Notes: generated by a model not told the origin, from the letters alone. Positions 26,971 to 36,847 are shown, counted from the stretch's first letter. The stretch is DNA of 64,000 nt from Nocardia nova SH22a (GCF_000523235.1 NZ_CP006850.1:248001-312000), one strand, 5' to 3'. Program-made: numbers and translations.

Positions 26971-27861
26971 TCAGCGGGTGACCGCGGTCTGCTGTTCGAC
27001 GCGGGACAGCTTCTCCGGATTGCGGACCACATAGAGCCCGGTGATCAGGCCGTCGTCGACACGGACCGTCAGCACATCGTCGATCTGTCCGTCGACCCGG
27101 AAGAGCAGCGCCGGGCGGCCGTTGATCTGGGCGGTCTCCATCGTGGCCAGGCCGCGCAGGCGCGGCAGTCCGGTCTTCAGTACGCGGGCCACACGCGCGG
27201 CGCCGGTGATCGGGCGCTGGATCGCTTGGACCAGGCCGCCGCCGTCGCCGAGCAGGACGACGTCCGGCGCCAGCATGTCGACCAGATTCTGCAGGTCGCC
27301 GGTCTCGATCGCCTGCCGGAACGCCTCGATGGCGCGATGCGACTCCTCCGCCGACACCACCTCGCGCGGGCGGCGCGCCGCCACGTGGGCTCGGGCGCGA
27401 TGCGCGATCTGACGGACCGCGGCGGATGTCTTGTCCACCGCGGCGGCGATCTCGTCGTAGCCCAGATCGAAGACCTCGCGCAGGACGAACACCGCGCGTT
27501 CGGTCGGCGTGAGGGTTTCCAGGACCAGCAGCATCGCCGTCGAGACGCTGTCGGCCAGTTCCACGTCCTCGGCCACGTCGGGCGTGGTCAGCAGCGGCTC
27601 GGGCAGCCAGGGCCCGACGTAGGACTCCTTGCGGCGGCCGAGTGTGCGCAGCCGGGTGAGCGCCTGCCGGGTGGTGATCCGCACCAGGTAGGCGCGCTGA
27701 TCGCGGATCTCGTCGAGATCGACCTCCGCCCAGCGCAGCCAGGTCTCCTGCAGTACGTCCTCGGCGTCGGCGGCCGATCCGAGCATTTCGTAGGCGACGG
27801 TGAACAGCAGATTGCGATGGGTTACGAACGCCTCGGTGGCGTCCTCGTTTCGCTCGCTCAT
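26971..27861 (-). CDS. sigJ: ECF41-type RNA polymerase sigma factor (SigJ-like)
   Basis: A 296-residue sigma-70 factor. Region 2 is FVTHRNLLFTVAYEMLGSAADAEDVLQETWLRW; region 4 is LTPTERAVFVLREVFDLGYDEIAAAVDKTSAAVRQIAHRAR. A SnoaL-like domain of about 125 residues follows and includes NPEKLSRV near the end. ECF41 factors carry this fused domain instead of a separate anti-sigma factor and sit beside carboxymuconolactone decarboxylase or oxidoreductase genes, as here. The ATG has GAGGAGC upstream. An ECF41-type promoter faces it, so it is probably autoregulated. Confidence 0.93.
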   Translation of the reverse strand: MSERNEDATEAFVTHRNLLFTVAYEMLGSAADAEDVLQETWLRWAEVDLDEIRDQRAYLVRITTRQALTRLRTLGRRKESYVGPWLPEPLLTTPDVAEDVELADSVSTAMLLVLETLTPTERAVFVLREVFDLGYDEIAAAVDKTSAAVRQIAHRARAHVAARRPREVVSAEESHRAIEAFRQAIETGDLQNLVDMLAPDVVLLGDGGGLVQAIQRPITGAARVARVLKTGLPRLRGLATMETAQINGRPALLFRVDGQIDDVLTVRVDDGLITGLYVVRNPEKLSRVEQQTAVTR

Positions 27862-27897
27862 GGGTTGCTCCTCACCGTCGACTCTGGCACATCACCA

Positions 27898-27924
27898 GAC
27901 GCTCGGCGGGGCTGTCCTGTGACA
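27898..27924 (-). promoter_or_regulatory. ECF41-type promoter of the sigma factor gene
   Basis: On the minus strand TGTCACA, 16 nt and CGTC match the ECF41 target consensus exactly. It lies about 40 bp before the sigma factor ATG and implies positive autoregulation. Confidence 0.8.
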
Positions 27925-27958
27925 CCCTTGCGAAGTGATCTGAATCACATGGATGGTA

Positions 27959-27985
27959 TGTCACGGCTCCCGTTCCGGACGCGTC
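27959..27985 (+). promoter_or_regulatory. ECF41-type promoter of the carboxymuconolactone decarboxylase-family gene
   Basis: TGTCACG, 16 nt and CGTC on the plus strand match the consensus with one change in the -35. The gene start lies 37 bp downstream with GAGGA in between. Confidence 0.8.
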
Positions 27986-28022
27986 TGGTGTGTATCCAGC
28001 AAATGACTACCGAGGACGGATC

Positions 28023-28508
28023 ATGGAACCCCGTATCGACCTGACCACCGACGAATTCGGCGCCAAGTTCGGCAAGCGCTTCGGCAATGCCGCCATGCTG
28101 ATCCTCCAGAGCGAATTGCCTGCCGCGACAAGGGAACTGGTCTCGCTGCGGATCAGTCAGATCAACGGCTGCGGCTGGTGCGTCGACATGCACACCAAGG
28201 ACGCGGCGGCCGCCGGTGAAACCCCGGTGCGCCTGGCCCTCGTGGCGGCCTGGCGCGAGACCACGGTCTTCACCGAGGCCGAGCGCGCCGCCCTGGCCCT
28301 GGCCGAGGAGGGCACCCGGATCGCCGACGCGGGCCCCGGCGTCTCCGACGACACCTGGGCCCGGATCCGCGAACACTACGACCAGGACCAGGCATCGGCC
28401 CTGGTCTCGCTGGTCGCGATGACGAATGCGGCGAACCGGCTCGGCGTCATCACCCATATGCGCGGCGGCTCCTACGAGCCCGGCGTGATGGCGCAGGCCC
28501 TCGCCTGA
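28023..28508 (+). CDS. Carboxymuconolactone decarboxylase/AhpD-family protein
   Basis: A 161-residue alkylhydroperoxidase-D-like protein. The core ELVSLRISQINGCGWCVDMHTKDA holds the CxxC redox pair and the following His of AhpD-type proteins; a second helical repeat (ALVSLVAMTNAANRLGV) completes the fold. Such proteins act in peroxide detoxification or as decarboxylases. It is the standard partner and target of ECF41 sigma factors, supported here by the promoter at 27959. Substrate unknown. Confidence 0.92.
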   Translation: MEPRIDLTTDEFGAKFGKRFGNAAMLILQSELPAATRELVSLRISQINGCGWCVDMHTKDAAAAGETPVRLALVAAWRETTVFTEAERAALALAEEGTRIADAGPGVSDDTWARIREHYDQDQASALVSLVAMTNAANRLGVITHMRGGSYEPGVMAQALA

Positions 28509-28642
28509 CCGCACCCCACCCCGGCCGACGCCCACCGACGAACCAGCGTCACATCCGATGAGGCGCCCACGGAGGTGACGCGTCGTCCGGGCTATAGCGG
28601 ACAGGATCGATCCGTTGCCGGGAACGGCTGCCGATACGCGAA

Positions 28643-28672
28643 AACGCCCGCTGCCGATCGGCAGCGGGCGTT
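28643..28672. terminator. Perfect 30-bp palindrome
   Basis: AACGCCCGCTGCCGA followed by its exact complement. It lies 8 bp beyond the 3' end of the minus-strand tRNA and could terminate both the tRNA and the plus-strand gene. Confidence 0.75.
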
Positions 28673-28680
28673 CCCGTTGG

Positions 28681-28765
28681 CGGAGGATAGGGGATTTGAA
28701 CCCCTGAGGGCGTTAACCCAACCCGCGTTCCAGGCGAGCGCCATAGGCCACTAGGCGAATCCTCC
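28681..28765 (-). tRNA. tRNA-Ser (anticodon GGA)
   Basis: An 85-nt cloverleaf with acceptor stem GGAGGAT/ATCCTCC and G discriminator, T loop GGTTCAAATCC, and anticodon loop CTGGAAC giving GGA for UCC/UCU. The long variable arm confirms a class II serine tRNA. The CCA end is not encoded. Confidence 0.96.
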
Positions 28766-28809
28766 GCAGAGCAATATACCGGGTACCCCCCGGAGAACGG
28801 AAAACGGTC

Positions 28810-29775
28810 CTACTTACGCATCCCTGCCAGGGCTTTCGTCAACTGGTCCTTGCAGGTGGTGCCGACGTCGGTGGTGTTGATCGTGCTGTCGGACTGGATC
28901 CGCAGCTCGACCTTGGCCGAGACGTTGGAGTCGAGCGCGGCGCAGGTGTAGTCGAGGGTGACGAAACTCGAGTAGTCCTGCTGGTAGGCCGCGTAGTAGG
29001 CGGATTGGCCGATCCCCGCGATATCGCCGGAGGTGCGGCCGCTGCCGGTGGTCTTGGTGTCGGAGTTCTTCCAGGAGTTGTACTGGGGTTCGCCGTACTT
29101 GCTCTTGAAATCGGCCTCGAAATCGAGATCCGAGCCGTTGCTGCCGTACTTCCCGGCCCCGTCGTAGCTCGCGCGGCAGGACAGATTGCCGCCGCCGTAG
29201 CTCTCGGGTGCGCGCTCGGTGTGCTCGGGCGTCTTGGGCGTGGGCGCCCACTTGCTCAGCACTGTCACATCGACCAGCGAGCAGGCGTCGGTGACGTTGG
29301 ACATCGAGTAGTTGCCGTCGACGCCGTCCTTCTTGGAACTGCTCCCGCTCCCGCCGCCGCTGTCACCACCGGTGAGCGCGACCACGCCGATGACGATGCC
29401 GATCACGACGATCAGACCGACCACACCGCCGATGATCCACGGTGTGTTGTTCTTCTGCGGAGGCTGCGGATAACCCGGCTGCGGCGGTGCGTACTGCGGC
29501 GGGAACTGCTGCTGCGGATAGGCCGGTTGCGACGGCGGTTGCTGGTTGGGCCACTGCCCGCCACTGTGGTAAGCGTCGAATCCGGCGCCCAGGACCGTCG
29601 GATCGGTGCCGGTCACCGGGCCGGGACCGGGCGGACCACCCATCATGGTCGGATCGGTACCGGTCAGCGGCTGTTCCGAAGTTCCCGGCGTCGACCACCA
29701 GTGCACGGTTTCGTTGGGCCGATTGCCCTGCCCGGGTTGGTCGGGTCCACCGTGCGGTGGGTTACTGCCTGTCAC
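28810..29775 (-). CDS. Single-pass membrane protein with Pro-rich N-terminus and extracellular domain
   Basis: 321 residues: a Pro/Gln/Gly-rich cytoplasmic segment to about residue 108, one membrane helix (PWIIGGVVGLIVVIGIVIGVVALTGG), a Ser/Gly linker, and an extracellular domain with four cysteines (DACSLVD, NLSCRAS, YTCAAL, TTCKD) that could form two disulfides. This resembles actinobacterial DUF3558-like or sensor-type envelope proteins, but no exact family is claimed. The GTG start has GGAGGAAAG upstream. Expression from its own promoter is likely because SRP RNA lies divergent upstream. Confidence 0.75.
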   Translation of the reverse strand: MTGSNPPHGGPDQPGQGNRPNETVHWWSTPGTSEQPLTGTDPTMMGGPPGPGPVTGTDPTVLGAGFDAYHSGGQWPNQQPPSQPAYPQQQFPPQYAPPQPGYPQPPQKNNTPWIIGGVVGLIVVIGIVIGVVALTGGDSGGGSGSSSKKDGVDGNYSMSNVTDACSLVDVTVLSKWAPTPKTPEHTERAPESYGGGNLSCRASYDGAGKYGSNGSDLDFEADFKSKYGEPQYNSWKNSDTKTTGSGRTSGDIAGIGQSAYYAAYQQDYSSFVTLDYTCAALDSNVSAKVELRIQSDSTINTTDVGTTCKDQLTKALAGMRK

Positions 29776-29931
29776 GTGCTTTCCTCCGGTCCTGGCGCGG
29801 AAGCCCCCTCGAGAATGTCGCAGGTGATCGTATCTACTTCCACCGCCGCAGTCGCGGGGGGTGACCGGGGCGTTATGTCCGGACCGTCCGGCTGCGGCCC
29901 GTCCGGATTCGGCGCATCGGCGCGGATATGA

Positions 29932-31443
<1,512 letters not shown>

Positions 31444-31447
31444 AAAA

Positions 31448-31482
31448 CCGGGACGCCGCTGCGCGAACGAGCGGCGTCCCGG
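31448..31482. terminator. Bidirectional hairpin terminator
   Basis: CCGGGACGCCGCT pairs perfectly over 13 bp with AGCGGCGTCCCGG across a 9-nt loop between convergent genes. Confidence 0.82.
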
Positions 31483-31494
31483 CTCCGGGCGTGC

Positions 31495-32370
31495 CTACTG
31501 CGGTTTGTGGGCCAGTACCGCGAACATCGTCACCGACAGGTGGATATCGCCGCTGCGTGCCCCGGCCTCCAGTTCGGCGAGCAGTTCGTGACGCTGCGCC
31601 TCGGTGATCGACCCGCGCGCCACCGCCATCGCGGAGATCCGCGCCACCAGCGCACCCGCGCCGATCGTCGCGTCCTGGACCAGCGCGTGTGAGCCGATAT
31701 CGTCGACGACCAGGCCCGCGCCGGTGAGCAGTCCGGGCAGCCGCCGCCCGGAGAACGGATTGGTGGTGTTGGAGATCAGGGTCTCGATCACCTCGCGCAC
31801 CACACCGCGATCGCCCGGATGCACCAGGGCCGTACCCCAGTCGCTGTCCACGACCACCGCGCGACCGCCCGGTTTGAGCACCCGCGCGATCTCGCCCGCG
31901 GCACGGTTCGGTGCGGTCAGGTGCTGGAAGACCCGCTCGCACAGCACGGCATCGAAGGTTCCGGCGCCGAACGGCAGTCCGTAGGCGTCGCCGGTGACGA
32001 ATCGCGCCGTCGAATTCTGTTCGGCCGCACGGCGTTCCGCGGCGGCCAGGAGGTTCGGATCCGGTTCGACGCCGACCGCGTCGCCGGTCGGGCCGACCCG
32101 GTCGGCGAAGACCAGGACCTCCGATCCGGTACCGGAACCGATATCGACCGCGCTCTCGCCGGGCGCGACCGCCAGGGCGTCGTGCGCCCAGCTGCGGAGA
32201 TCGCGAATACCCGGTAGGGCGGCCTGCAGGTCGTTGACATCGGTGAGCTGATCGCGGCCCGCGCGATCGAAACGGTCGGGCCGTAGCCCCGATGCGGAGT
32301 AATCGTCTGCCGAGGAGCTGTGTGTGGGCGCCATATCTTCCACCGTGGGAGTTGCCAAAGTGTCGGGCAT
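31495..32370 (-). CDS. Class I SAM-dependent methyltransferase
   Basis: 291 residues with a UbiE-like Rossmann methyltransferase core: motif I VDIGSGTGSEVLVF, motif II VGVEPDPNLL, DAYGLPFGAGTFDAVLCERVFQHL and post-motif RVLKPGGRAVVVDSDWG. The N-terminus ADDYSASGLRPDRFDRAGRDQLTDVNDLQ is typical of small-molecule methyltransferases. ATG 32370 is chosen because it has AGGG at good spacing; ATG 32397 is in frame but leaves only 9 bp to the divergent gene. Substrate unknown. Confidence 0.87.
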   Translation of the reverse strand: MPDTLATPTVEDMAPTHSSSADDYSASGLRPDRFDRAGRDQLTDVNDLQAALPGIRDLRSWAHDALAVAPGESAVDIGSGTGSEVLVFADRVGPTGDAVGVEPDPNLLAAAERRAAEQNSTARFVTGDAYGLPFGAGTFDAVLCERVFQHLTAPNRAAGEIARVLKPGGRAVVVDSDWGTALVHPGDRGVVREVIETLISNTTNPFSGRRLPGLLTGAGLVVDDIGSHALVQDATIGAGALVARISAMAVARGSITEAQRHELLAELEAGARSGDIHLSVTMFAVLAHKPQ

Positions 32371-32406
32371 GGCAGTGACCCTACGTGAATCTGACATGAT
32401 CGATAC

Positions 32407-32991
32407 ATGGTGAGCCGCAAGCTGTGCCTCGCGCAGGAACCGGAGGCGGACGAACTGCTGTCGCGAGACGATTTCGCGCTACTGACCGGAATGCTGCTGG
32501 ATCAGCAGTTTCCGCTCGAACACGCATTCCGCGGTCCGAAGAAGATCGCCGATCGGATGAACGGGTTCGATATCCACAAGATCGCCGAGGCCGATCCGCA
32601 GGAATTCGAGGAATTGGGCGCCACCCCGCCGGCCATTCACCGCTACGGCCGCTCGATGGCCCGGCGCACCCAGGACCTGGCCCGATACGTCGTCGAACAC
32701 TACGACGGCACGACGTCGGAGATCTGGACCCGCGATGATCCCGACGGTAAAGAGGTCTTGCGCCGATTGAAGGATCTGCCCGGTTACGGAGATCAGAAGG
32801 CCCGGATCTTCCTCGCCCTGCTCGGTAAACAGCTCGGCGTCCGGCCCGCGGGCTGGGAGAAGGCCGCGGGCGCGTATTCGGAGGAGAATTCGCGTCGCTC
32901 CGCCGCCGATATCGTCGACAACGAATCGCTGCTCGAGGTGCGCGCCTTCAAGAAGAAGATGAAAGCGGAAGCGGCCGCGAAGAAGAAGTAG
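32407..32991 (+). CDS. HhH-GPD-type base-excision repair family protein
   Basis: A 194-residue protein of the uncharacterised actinobacterial HhH-GPD group. The helix-hairpin-helix is LKDLPGYGDQKARIFLALLGKQLGV, preceded by LLTGMLLDQQFPLEHAF, which resembles the substrate-pocket helix of DNA glycosylases. The catalytic Asp of the superfamily is not evident after the hairpin, so activity is uncertain. The C-terminus is Lys-rich (FKKKMKAEAAAKKK), probably for nucleic-acid binding. Its start lies very close to the divergent methyltransferase. Confidence 0.85.
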   Translation: MVSRKLCLAQEPEADELLSRDDFALLTGMLLDQQFPLEHAFRGPKKIADRMNGFDIHKIAEADPQEFEELGATPPAIHRYGRSMARRTQDLARYVVEHYDGTTSEIWTRDDPDGKEVLRRLKDLPGYGDQKARIFLALLGKQLGVRPAGWEKAAGAYSEENSRRSAADIVDNESLLEVRAFKKKMKAEAAAKKK

Positions 32992-33003
32992 CGACCGGGT
33001 CGG

Positions 33004-33516
33004 TCAGATCCGGTCGGCGGTCTTGGCGAACCAGTCGCCGCGCATCCGCATGAACTCGCGGCCGTAGTCCATCACCAGGTGGCCGTACAGCGACAGATCG
33101 TCATCGTCCCAGTCGATGCGTTCTTCCAGTTCGTCGATGGCGGCCAGGCGCTGTTTCAGGGCCTCGGCGCATTTGCGGAGGAAGGCCCGGCGTTCCTCGG
33201 GTTCGACGGTGCCGAGCAGGAAGACCCGCAGCATCGTCTCGTCACGGCGCGAGGGGGCGGGATCTTCCTCGATTATCCAGTGCCGCAGTTGCTTTCGTCC
33301 CTCGTCGGTGATCGCGTAGACCTTGCGTCCGCGCGCGCCCTCCTCGACGATCTCGATCAGCCCGTCGGCGGTGAGTTTGCCGAGTTCCCCGTACAGCTGG
33401 CTCTGGGTGGCGGGCCAGGCATTGGCCAGCGAGATCTCGAAGATCTTGAGCAGGTCGTATCCGCTGGCCGGGCCGCCGTCGGCCAGTAGTCCCAGGGCAG
33501 CGAATCGAAGGCTCAT
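33004..33516 (-). CDS. PadR-family transcriptional regulator
   Basis: 170 residues with an N-terminal PadR winged helix (FAALGLLADGGPASGYDLLKIFE, QLYGELGKLTADGLIE, GRKVYAITDEGRKQL) and a C-terminal helical dimerisation domain (VirR-alpha type). The gene is divergent from the membrane protein/carotenoid oxygenase pair, and ACATGT sites overlap the shared promoter region, so it likely represses both directions. Confidence 0.92.
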   Translation of the reverse strand: MSLRFAALGLLADGGPASGYDLLKIFEISLANAWPATQSQLYGELGKLTADGLIEIVEEGARGRKVYAITDEGRKQLRHWIIEEDPAPSRRDETMLRVFLLGTVEPEERRAFLRKCAEALKQRLAAIDELEERIDWDDDDLSLYGHLVMDYGREFMRMRGDWFAKTADRI

Positions 33517-33528
33517 ATTTCGAATCTA

Positions 33529-33582
33529 ACATGTCTGTCGTGATATTTCGCTATTGACATGTGAACTGTGGAACATCTACCT
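33529..33582 (+). promoter_or_regulatory. Promoter with two ACATGT sites, candidate PadR operator
   Basis: TTGACA (33554-33559) and CTACCT (33577-33582) are 17 bp apart. ACATGT occurs at 33529-33534 and 33557-33562, 28 bp centre to centre, the second overlapping the -35. PadR proteins bind ATGT/ACAT repeats, so repression by the neighbouring gene product is likely. Confidence 0.6.
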
Positions 33583-33628
33583 TCGACCTGTCAGCAGTGA
33601 CATATCGGGTCGACGAGAGGCCGAGACC

Positions 33629-34213
33629 GTGTTGAAGTACTACGCCCGCAGCTTTCTGCCCTGGATCGTGCTCGCCGTGGGGAGTGGAGTGGACAATCGC
33701 GTCGGCGCCCTGGGTGGGCTGCTCACGTCGGTCGTGCTGCTCGCCGCCGACCGCCGCGCGGGACGCCGGGCCGAGGAAATCATTCTGGATCTGTCCACCG
33801 CCGGATTCATGGCGGTGTTCTCCGCCGTGGCGGTGGCGCTGCCGGATTCGCGGCTCCTGGATTACGGGGCGGCGCTGGCCATGGTGTGGCTCGCGGTGAC
33901 CGCGTGGACGAGCCTGGCACTGCGGCGGCCGTTCACCCTGGGTATCGCCCGCCGGTCGGTGAGTGCGGAGATCGCCCGGCTACCGGCGTTCGTCCGGATC
34001 AACGTGGTGATCACGACCGTGTGGGCGGTGTGCTTCACCTGTGAGGCCGCGGCACTGGCCTATGTGCAATCCCACGCACCGCACAATGTCGCGGCACTGG
34101 TCGCCTGCAAGGTCGGCCTCGTCTCGGCGGCCGCGATCTTCACCGCCCGCTACCCCGAATACGCCCGGCGCCGCGCGGTCGCCGCGGCTTCCCGAATGGA
34201 GGAGATGGCATGA
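33629..34213 (+). CDS. Small multi-pass membrane protein
   Basis: A 194-residue protein with about six hydrophobic helices (SFLPWIVLAVGSGV, LGGLLTSVVLLAADRR, AGFMAVFSAVAVALP, ALAMVWLAVTAWTSLAL, VITTVWAVCFTCEAAALAYV, LVACKVGLVSAAAIFTA) and an RRP(F)TLGIAR loop. It resembles unnamed actinobacterial integral membrane proteins. GTG 33629, with GAGAGG upstream, is preferred to 33554, which lies inside the promoter. It overlaps the carotenoid oxygenase start by 4 bp, so the two are coupled. Confidence 0.8.
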   Translation: MLKYYARSFLPWIVLAVGSGVDNRVGALGGLLTSVVLLAADRRAGRRAEEIILDLSTAGFMAVFSAVAVALPDSRLLDYGAALAMVWLAVTAWTSLALRRPFTLGIARRSVSAEIARLPAFVRINVVITTVWAVCFTCEAAALAYVQSHAPHNVAALVACKVGLVSAAAIFTARYPEYARRRAVAAASRMEEMA

Positions 34214-35535
34214 CCAGCACGACCGAACCGTGGTTGACGGGCCTGCTCGCACCGGTGCCCGACGAGATCGACGCCTACGATCTGCCACTCGACGGCGCCC
34301 TGCCGCCCGAGCTGAACGGCCGCTACTTCCGGAACGGACCCAATCCGAAACCCGGTGAGACCAGCGGGCACTGGTTCGTCGGCGACGGCATGGTGCACGG
34401 GGTGCGGCTGTGTGACGGGCGTGCGGAGTGGTACCGCAACCGGTGGGTGCGTACCAGCAAATTCACCGAGGACGCGCAGTTCGTCCGTGCGGACGGCACT
34501 TTCGATCGGGCCGCGGTCTCGGCGAACACCCACGTCATCGCGCACGCCGACCGGATCATGGCACTGGTCGAGAGTGGATTTCCCTACGAACTCACTCCTG
34601 GGTTGACCACGGTCGGGCCGATGGATTTCGGCGGACGCCTCACCACCGCCATGACCGCACATCCCAAACGTGATCCGCGGACCGGCGAATTGCTGTTCTT
34701 CGGTTACGGATTCGCGCCGCCGTATCTGACCTACCACCGGCTGTCCGCGACGGGCGAACTGGTGGAGAGCCGGGTCGTCGAGGTGGGCGGGCCGACGATG
34801 ATGCACGATTTCGCGATCACGGACAATCATGTGGTCTGGCTGGATCTGCCCGTGGTGTTCGATCGGGAGCTGGCGGACGGCATGCCCTATCGCTGGGATC
34901 CGGCCTATCCCGCGCGGCTGGGTGTGATGCCGCGCGCGGGCGGTGCGGTGCGGTGGTTCGACATCGATCCCTGCTACGTCTTCCATGTGGGCAACGCGTA
35001 CGAGGACGTCCGCGGCCGGATCGTGCTGGATGCGGTTCGTTATGCGCCGGAGGACTTTTCGGTGATCTGGTCGGGGATCGGAGGCGTGGCCGACGGTGAG
35101 CGCGGTGACGGCAGCGTAGGAGGCACGTTGCATCGCTGGGTACTCGACCCGCACTCGGGCACCGTCACCGAAACCCGCCGTGACGATCGGGATGTCGAAT
35201 TCCCCACCCACGACGACGACCGAACCGGTCGACCGGCTCGCTACCTCTATGCGGCCGCCGACTCGGCGATCGTGAAATACGATGTGGAACAGGGGAGTTC
35301 GTCCGCTCACGAGCTGAGTGCTGATTTCGCGCCCGGCGAGGCGGTATTCGTCCCCGCGGCGGATGCCCGCGGCGAGGACGAGGGCTGGTTGCTGACGATC
35401 GTCTCCGACCGCGCCGGATCGGCATCGGAACTGGTCGTGCTCGACGCGGCCGATCTGACCCGCACCGCCGCTGTCCGGCTACCTCGGCGGGTGCCCGCAG
35501 GCTTCCACGGCAGCTGGATCCCGGACGCACGCTGA
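34210..35535 (+). CDS. Carotenoid cleavage oxygenase (RPE65 family)
   Basis: A 441-residue non-heme iron enzyme that cleaves carotenoid or stilbene-type double bonds. The four iron-ligand histidines of the seven-bladed propeller are visible in TAHPKRD, MMHDFAIT, YVFHVGNAYE and the C-terminal GFHGSWIPD. The N-terminal LNGRYFRNGPNPKP and HWFVGDGMVHG are family signatures. It is translationally coupled to the upstream membrane protein and probably under PadR control. Substrate unknown. Confidence 0.95.
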   Translation: MTSTTEPWLTGLLAPVPDEIDAYDLPLDGALPPELNGRYFRNGPNPKPGETSGHWFVGDGMVHGVRLCDGRAEWYRNRWVRTSKFTEDAQFVRADGTFDRAAVSANTHVIAHADRIMALVESGFPYELTPGLTTVGPMDFGGRLTTAMTAHPKRDPRTGELLFFGYGFAPPYLTYHRLSATGELVESRVVEVGGPTMMHDFAITDNHVVWLDLPVVFDRELADGMPYRWDPAYPARLGVMPRAGGAVRWFDIDPCYVFHVGNAYEDVRGRIVLDAVRYAPEDFSVIWSGIGGVADGERGDGSVGGTLHRWVLDPHSGTVTETRRDDRDVEFPTHDDDRTGRPARYLYAAADSAIVKYDVEQGSSSAHELSADFAPGEAVFVPAADARGEDEGWLLTIVSDRAGSASELVVLDAADLTRTAAVRLPRRVPAGFHGSWIPDAR

Positions 35536-35556
35536 TCCGGACGCGAGTGCGGAAAT

Positions 35557-35589
35557 TCGAAGGCCCCGGCGGTGTGCCGGGGCCTTCGA
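35557..35589. terminator. Bidirectional hairpin terminator
   Basis: TCGAAGGCCCCGGC forms a perfect 14-bp stem with its complement across GGTGT, between the convergent carotenoid oxygenase and SsuD-like genes. Confidence 0.85.
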
Positions 35590-35594
35590 GGCGA

Positions 35595-36746
35595 TCAGCT
35601 GCTGCTCGCGGCCGCGGTCGCGAACGGCGTTGTGGTGACACGCTTCTCGCGATGGGCGGGCGGCGTCCACAGACCCTTGCGCTCCAGGATCGGCAGCACG
35701 CCCTCGCCGAACCAGTACGCCTCCTCGACGTGCGGATAGCCCGACAGGATGAACTGGGTGATCCCCAGGCGCGAGTACTCGATCAGCCGCTCGGCGACTT
35801 CCTCGTGCGAGCCGACGAGTGCCGTCCCGGCACCGCCGCGAACCAGACCCACGCCCGCCCACAGGTTCGGCGCGATCTCGAGCCGGTCGGTGCTGCCGCC
35901 GTGCAGTTCCAGCATCCGGCGCTGTCCCTCGGATTCGCTCTTGGCCAGATTCGCCTGCACCCGTTCGACATCCGCGGGATCGACCGCCGACAGCAGCCGG
36001 TCCGCCTCGGCCCACGCCTGTTCCGAGGTGTCGCGGGAGATGACGTGGATGCGCAGGCCGTAATCGAGGACTCGGCCCTGATCGACGGCGAGCTTGCGAA
36101 TCCACTCGAGCTTCTTGCTCACCGCGAAAAGCGGTTCGCCCCAAGTGAGATAGGTGTCGGCATAGTTCGCGGCGACCGGCCCCGCGGCGGCCGAGGAACC
36201 ACCGAAGAACACCGGCGGCAGCGGATCGGGGCGGTTGTTCAGCTGGGCCCCTCGCACCTGAATATGCTTGCCCTCGAAGGTGACCGGCTCGTCGGACCGC
36301 CAGAGTTCGCGCACCACATGCAGGAACTCACCGGTGCGTTCGTAACGCTGTTCCTTGTCCAGGAAGTCGCCGTAGGCCTGCTGTTCGTGCGGTTCGCCGC
36401 CGGTGACCACGTTCAGCAGCAGCCGTCCGCGCGAATGCCGCTGGAAGGTGCCCGCCATCTGCGCGGCCAGCGTCGGGCTCACCACGCCGGGGCGGAAGGC
36501 GACCAGGAACTTCAGCGTCTCGGTGGTTTCCACGAGCATCGCGGTGGTGAGCCAGGCGTCCTCACACCAGGCGCCCGTCGGGGTCAGCACCGCCTCGAAG
36601 CCGTTCTCCTCGGCCGCGCCCGCGATCTGGTTCAGGTATCGCAGCGATGCGGGGCGATCGCCCGCCATCGACGTGCCGTGACCACCTGCGACCAGATTGC
36701 GGGAATCGCCGTAGGTGGGCAGAAACCAGTGGAACGACAAGCTCAT
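35595..36746 (-). CDS. ssuD: FMNH2-dependent alkanesulfonate monooxygenase (SsuD-like)
   Basis: A 383-residue LLM-class flavin monooxygenase of the SsuD group, which releases sulfite from alkanesulfonates. Features are HWFLPTYGDSR, TPTGAWCEDAW, FLVAFRPGVVSPTLAAQMAGTF, GRLLLNVVTGGEPHEQ and the insertion region VFFGGSSAAAG. It needs reduced flavin from a reductase; one lies at 46345. ATG 36746 overlaps the stop of a 25-codon upstream ORF. It is the first of several organosulfur genes in the window and is separated from them by unrelated genes. Confidence 0.9.
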   Translation of the reverse strand: MSLSFHWFLPTYGDSRNLVAGGHGTSMAGDRPASLRYLNQIAGAAEENGFEAVLTPTGAWCEDAWLTTAMLVETTETLKFLVAFRPGVVSPTLAAQMAGTFQRHSRGRLLLNVVTGGEPHEQQAYGDFLDKEQRYERTGEFLHVVRELWRSDEPVTFEGKHIQVRGAQLNNRPDPLPPVFFGGSSAAAGPVAANYADTYLTWGEPLFAVSKKLEWIRKLAVDQGRVLDYGLRIHVISRDTSEQAWAEADRLLSAVDPADVERVQANLAKSESEGQRRMLELHGGSTDRLEIAPNLWAGVGLVRGGAGTALVGSHEEVAERLIEYSRLGITQFILSGYPHVEEAYWFGEGVLPILERKGLWTPPAHREKRVTTTPFATAAASSS

Positions 36747-36847
36747 TCGAACAGATCCTTCGCCGAAATCGTGGGTGGGTCGGTGTCGACTGCCCGCTGG
36801 CGGGAAATCGCGATCGCCATGCGGTAGCCTCCGCCCCCGATGGGGGC
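36743..36847 (-). promoter_or_regulatory. Possible leader ORF and hairpin controlling the SsuD-like gene
   Basis: On the minus strand an ATG at 36820 preceded by GGAGG opens 25 codons (MAIAISRQRAVD...SAKDLFE) whose TGA overlaps the next ATG. A hairpin with a GGGGGC stem (36833-36847) sits directly before the GGAGG and could hide it. It contains no cysteine codon, unlike known cysteine-attenuator leaders, so any control mechanism is speculative. Confidence 0.4.
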
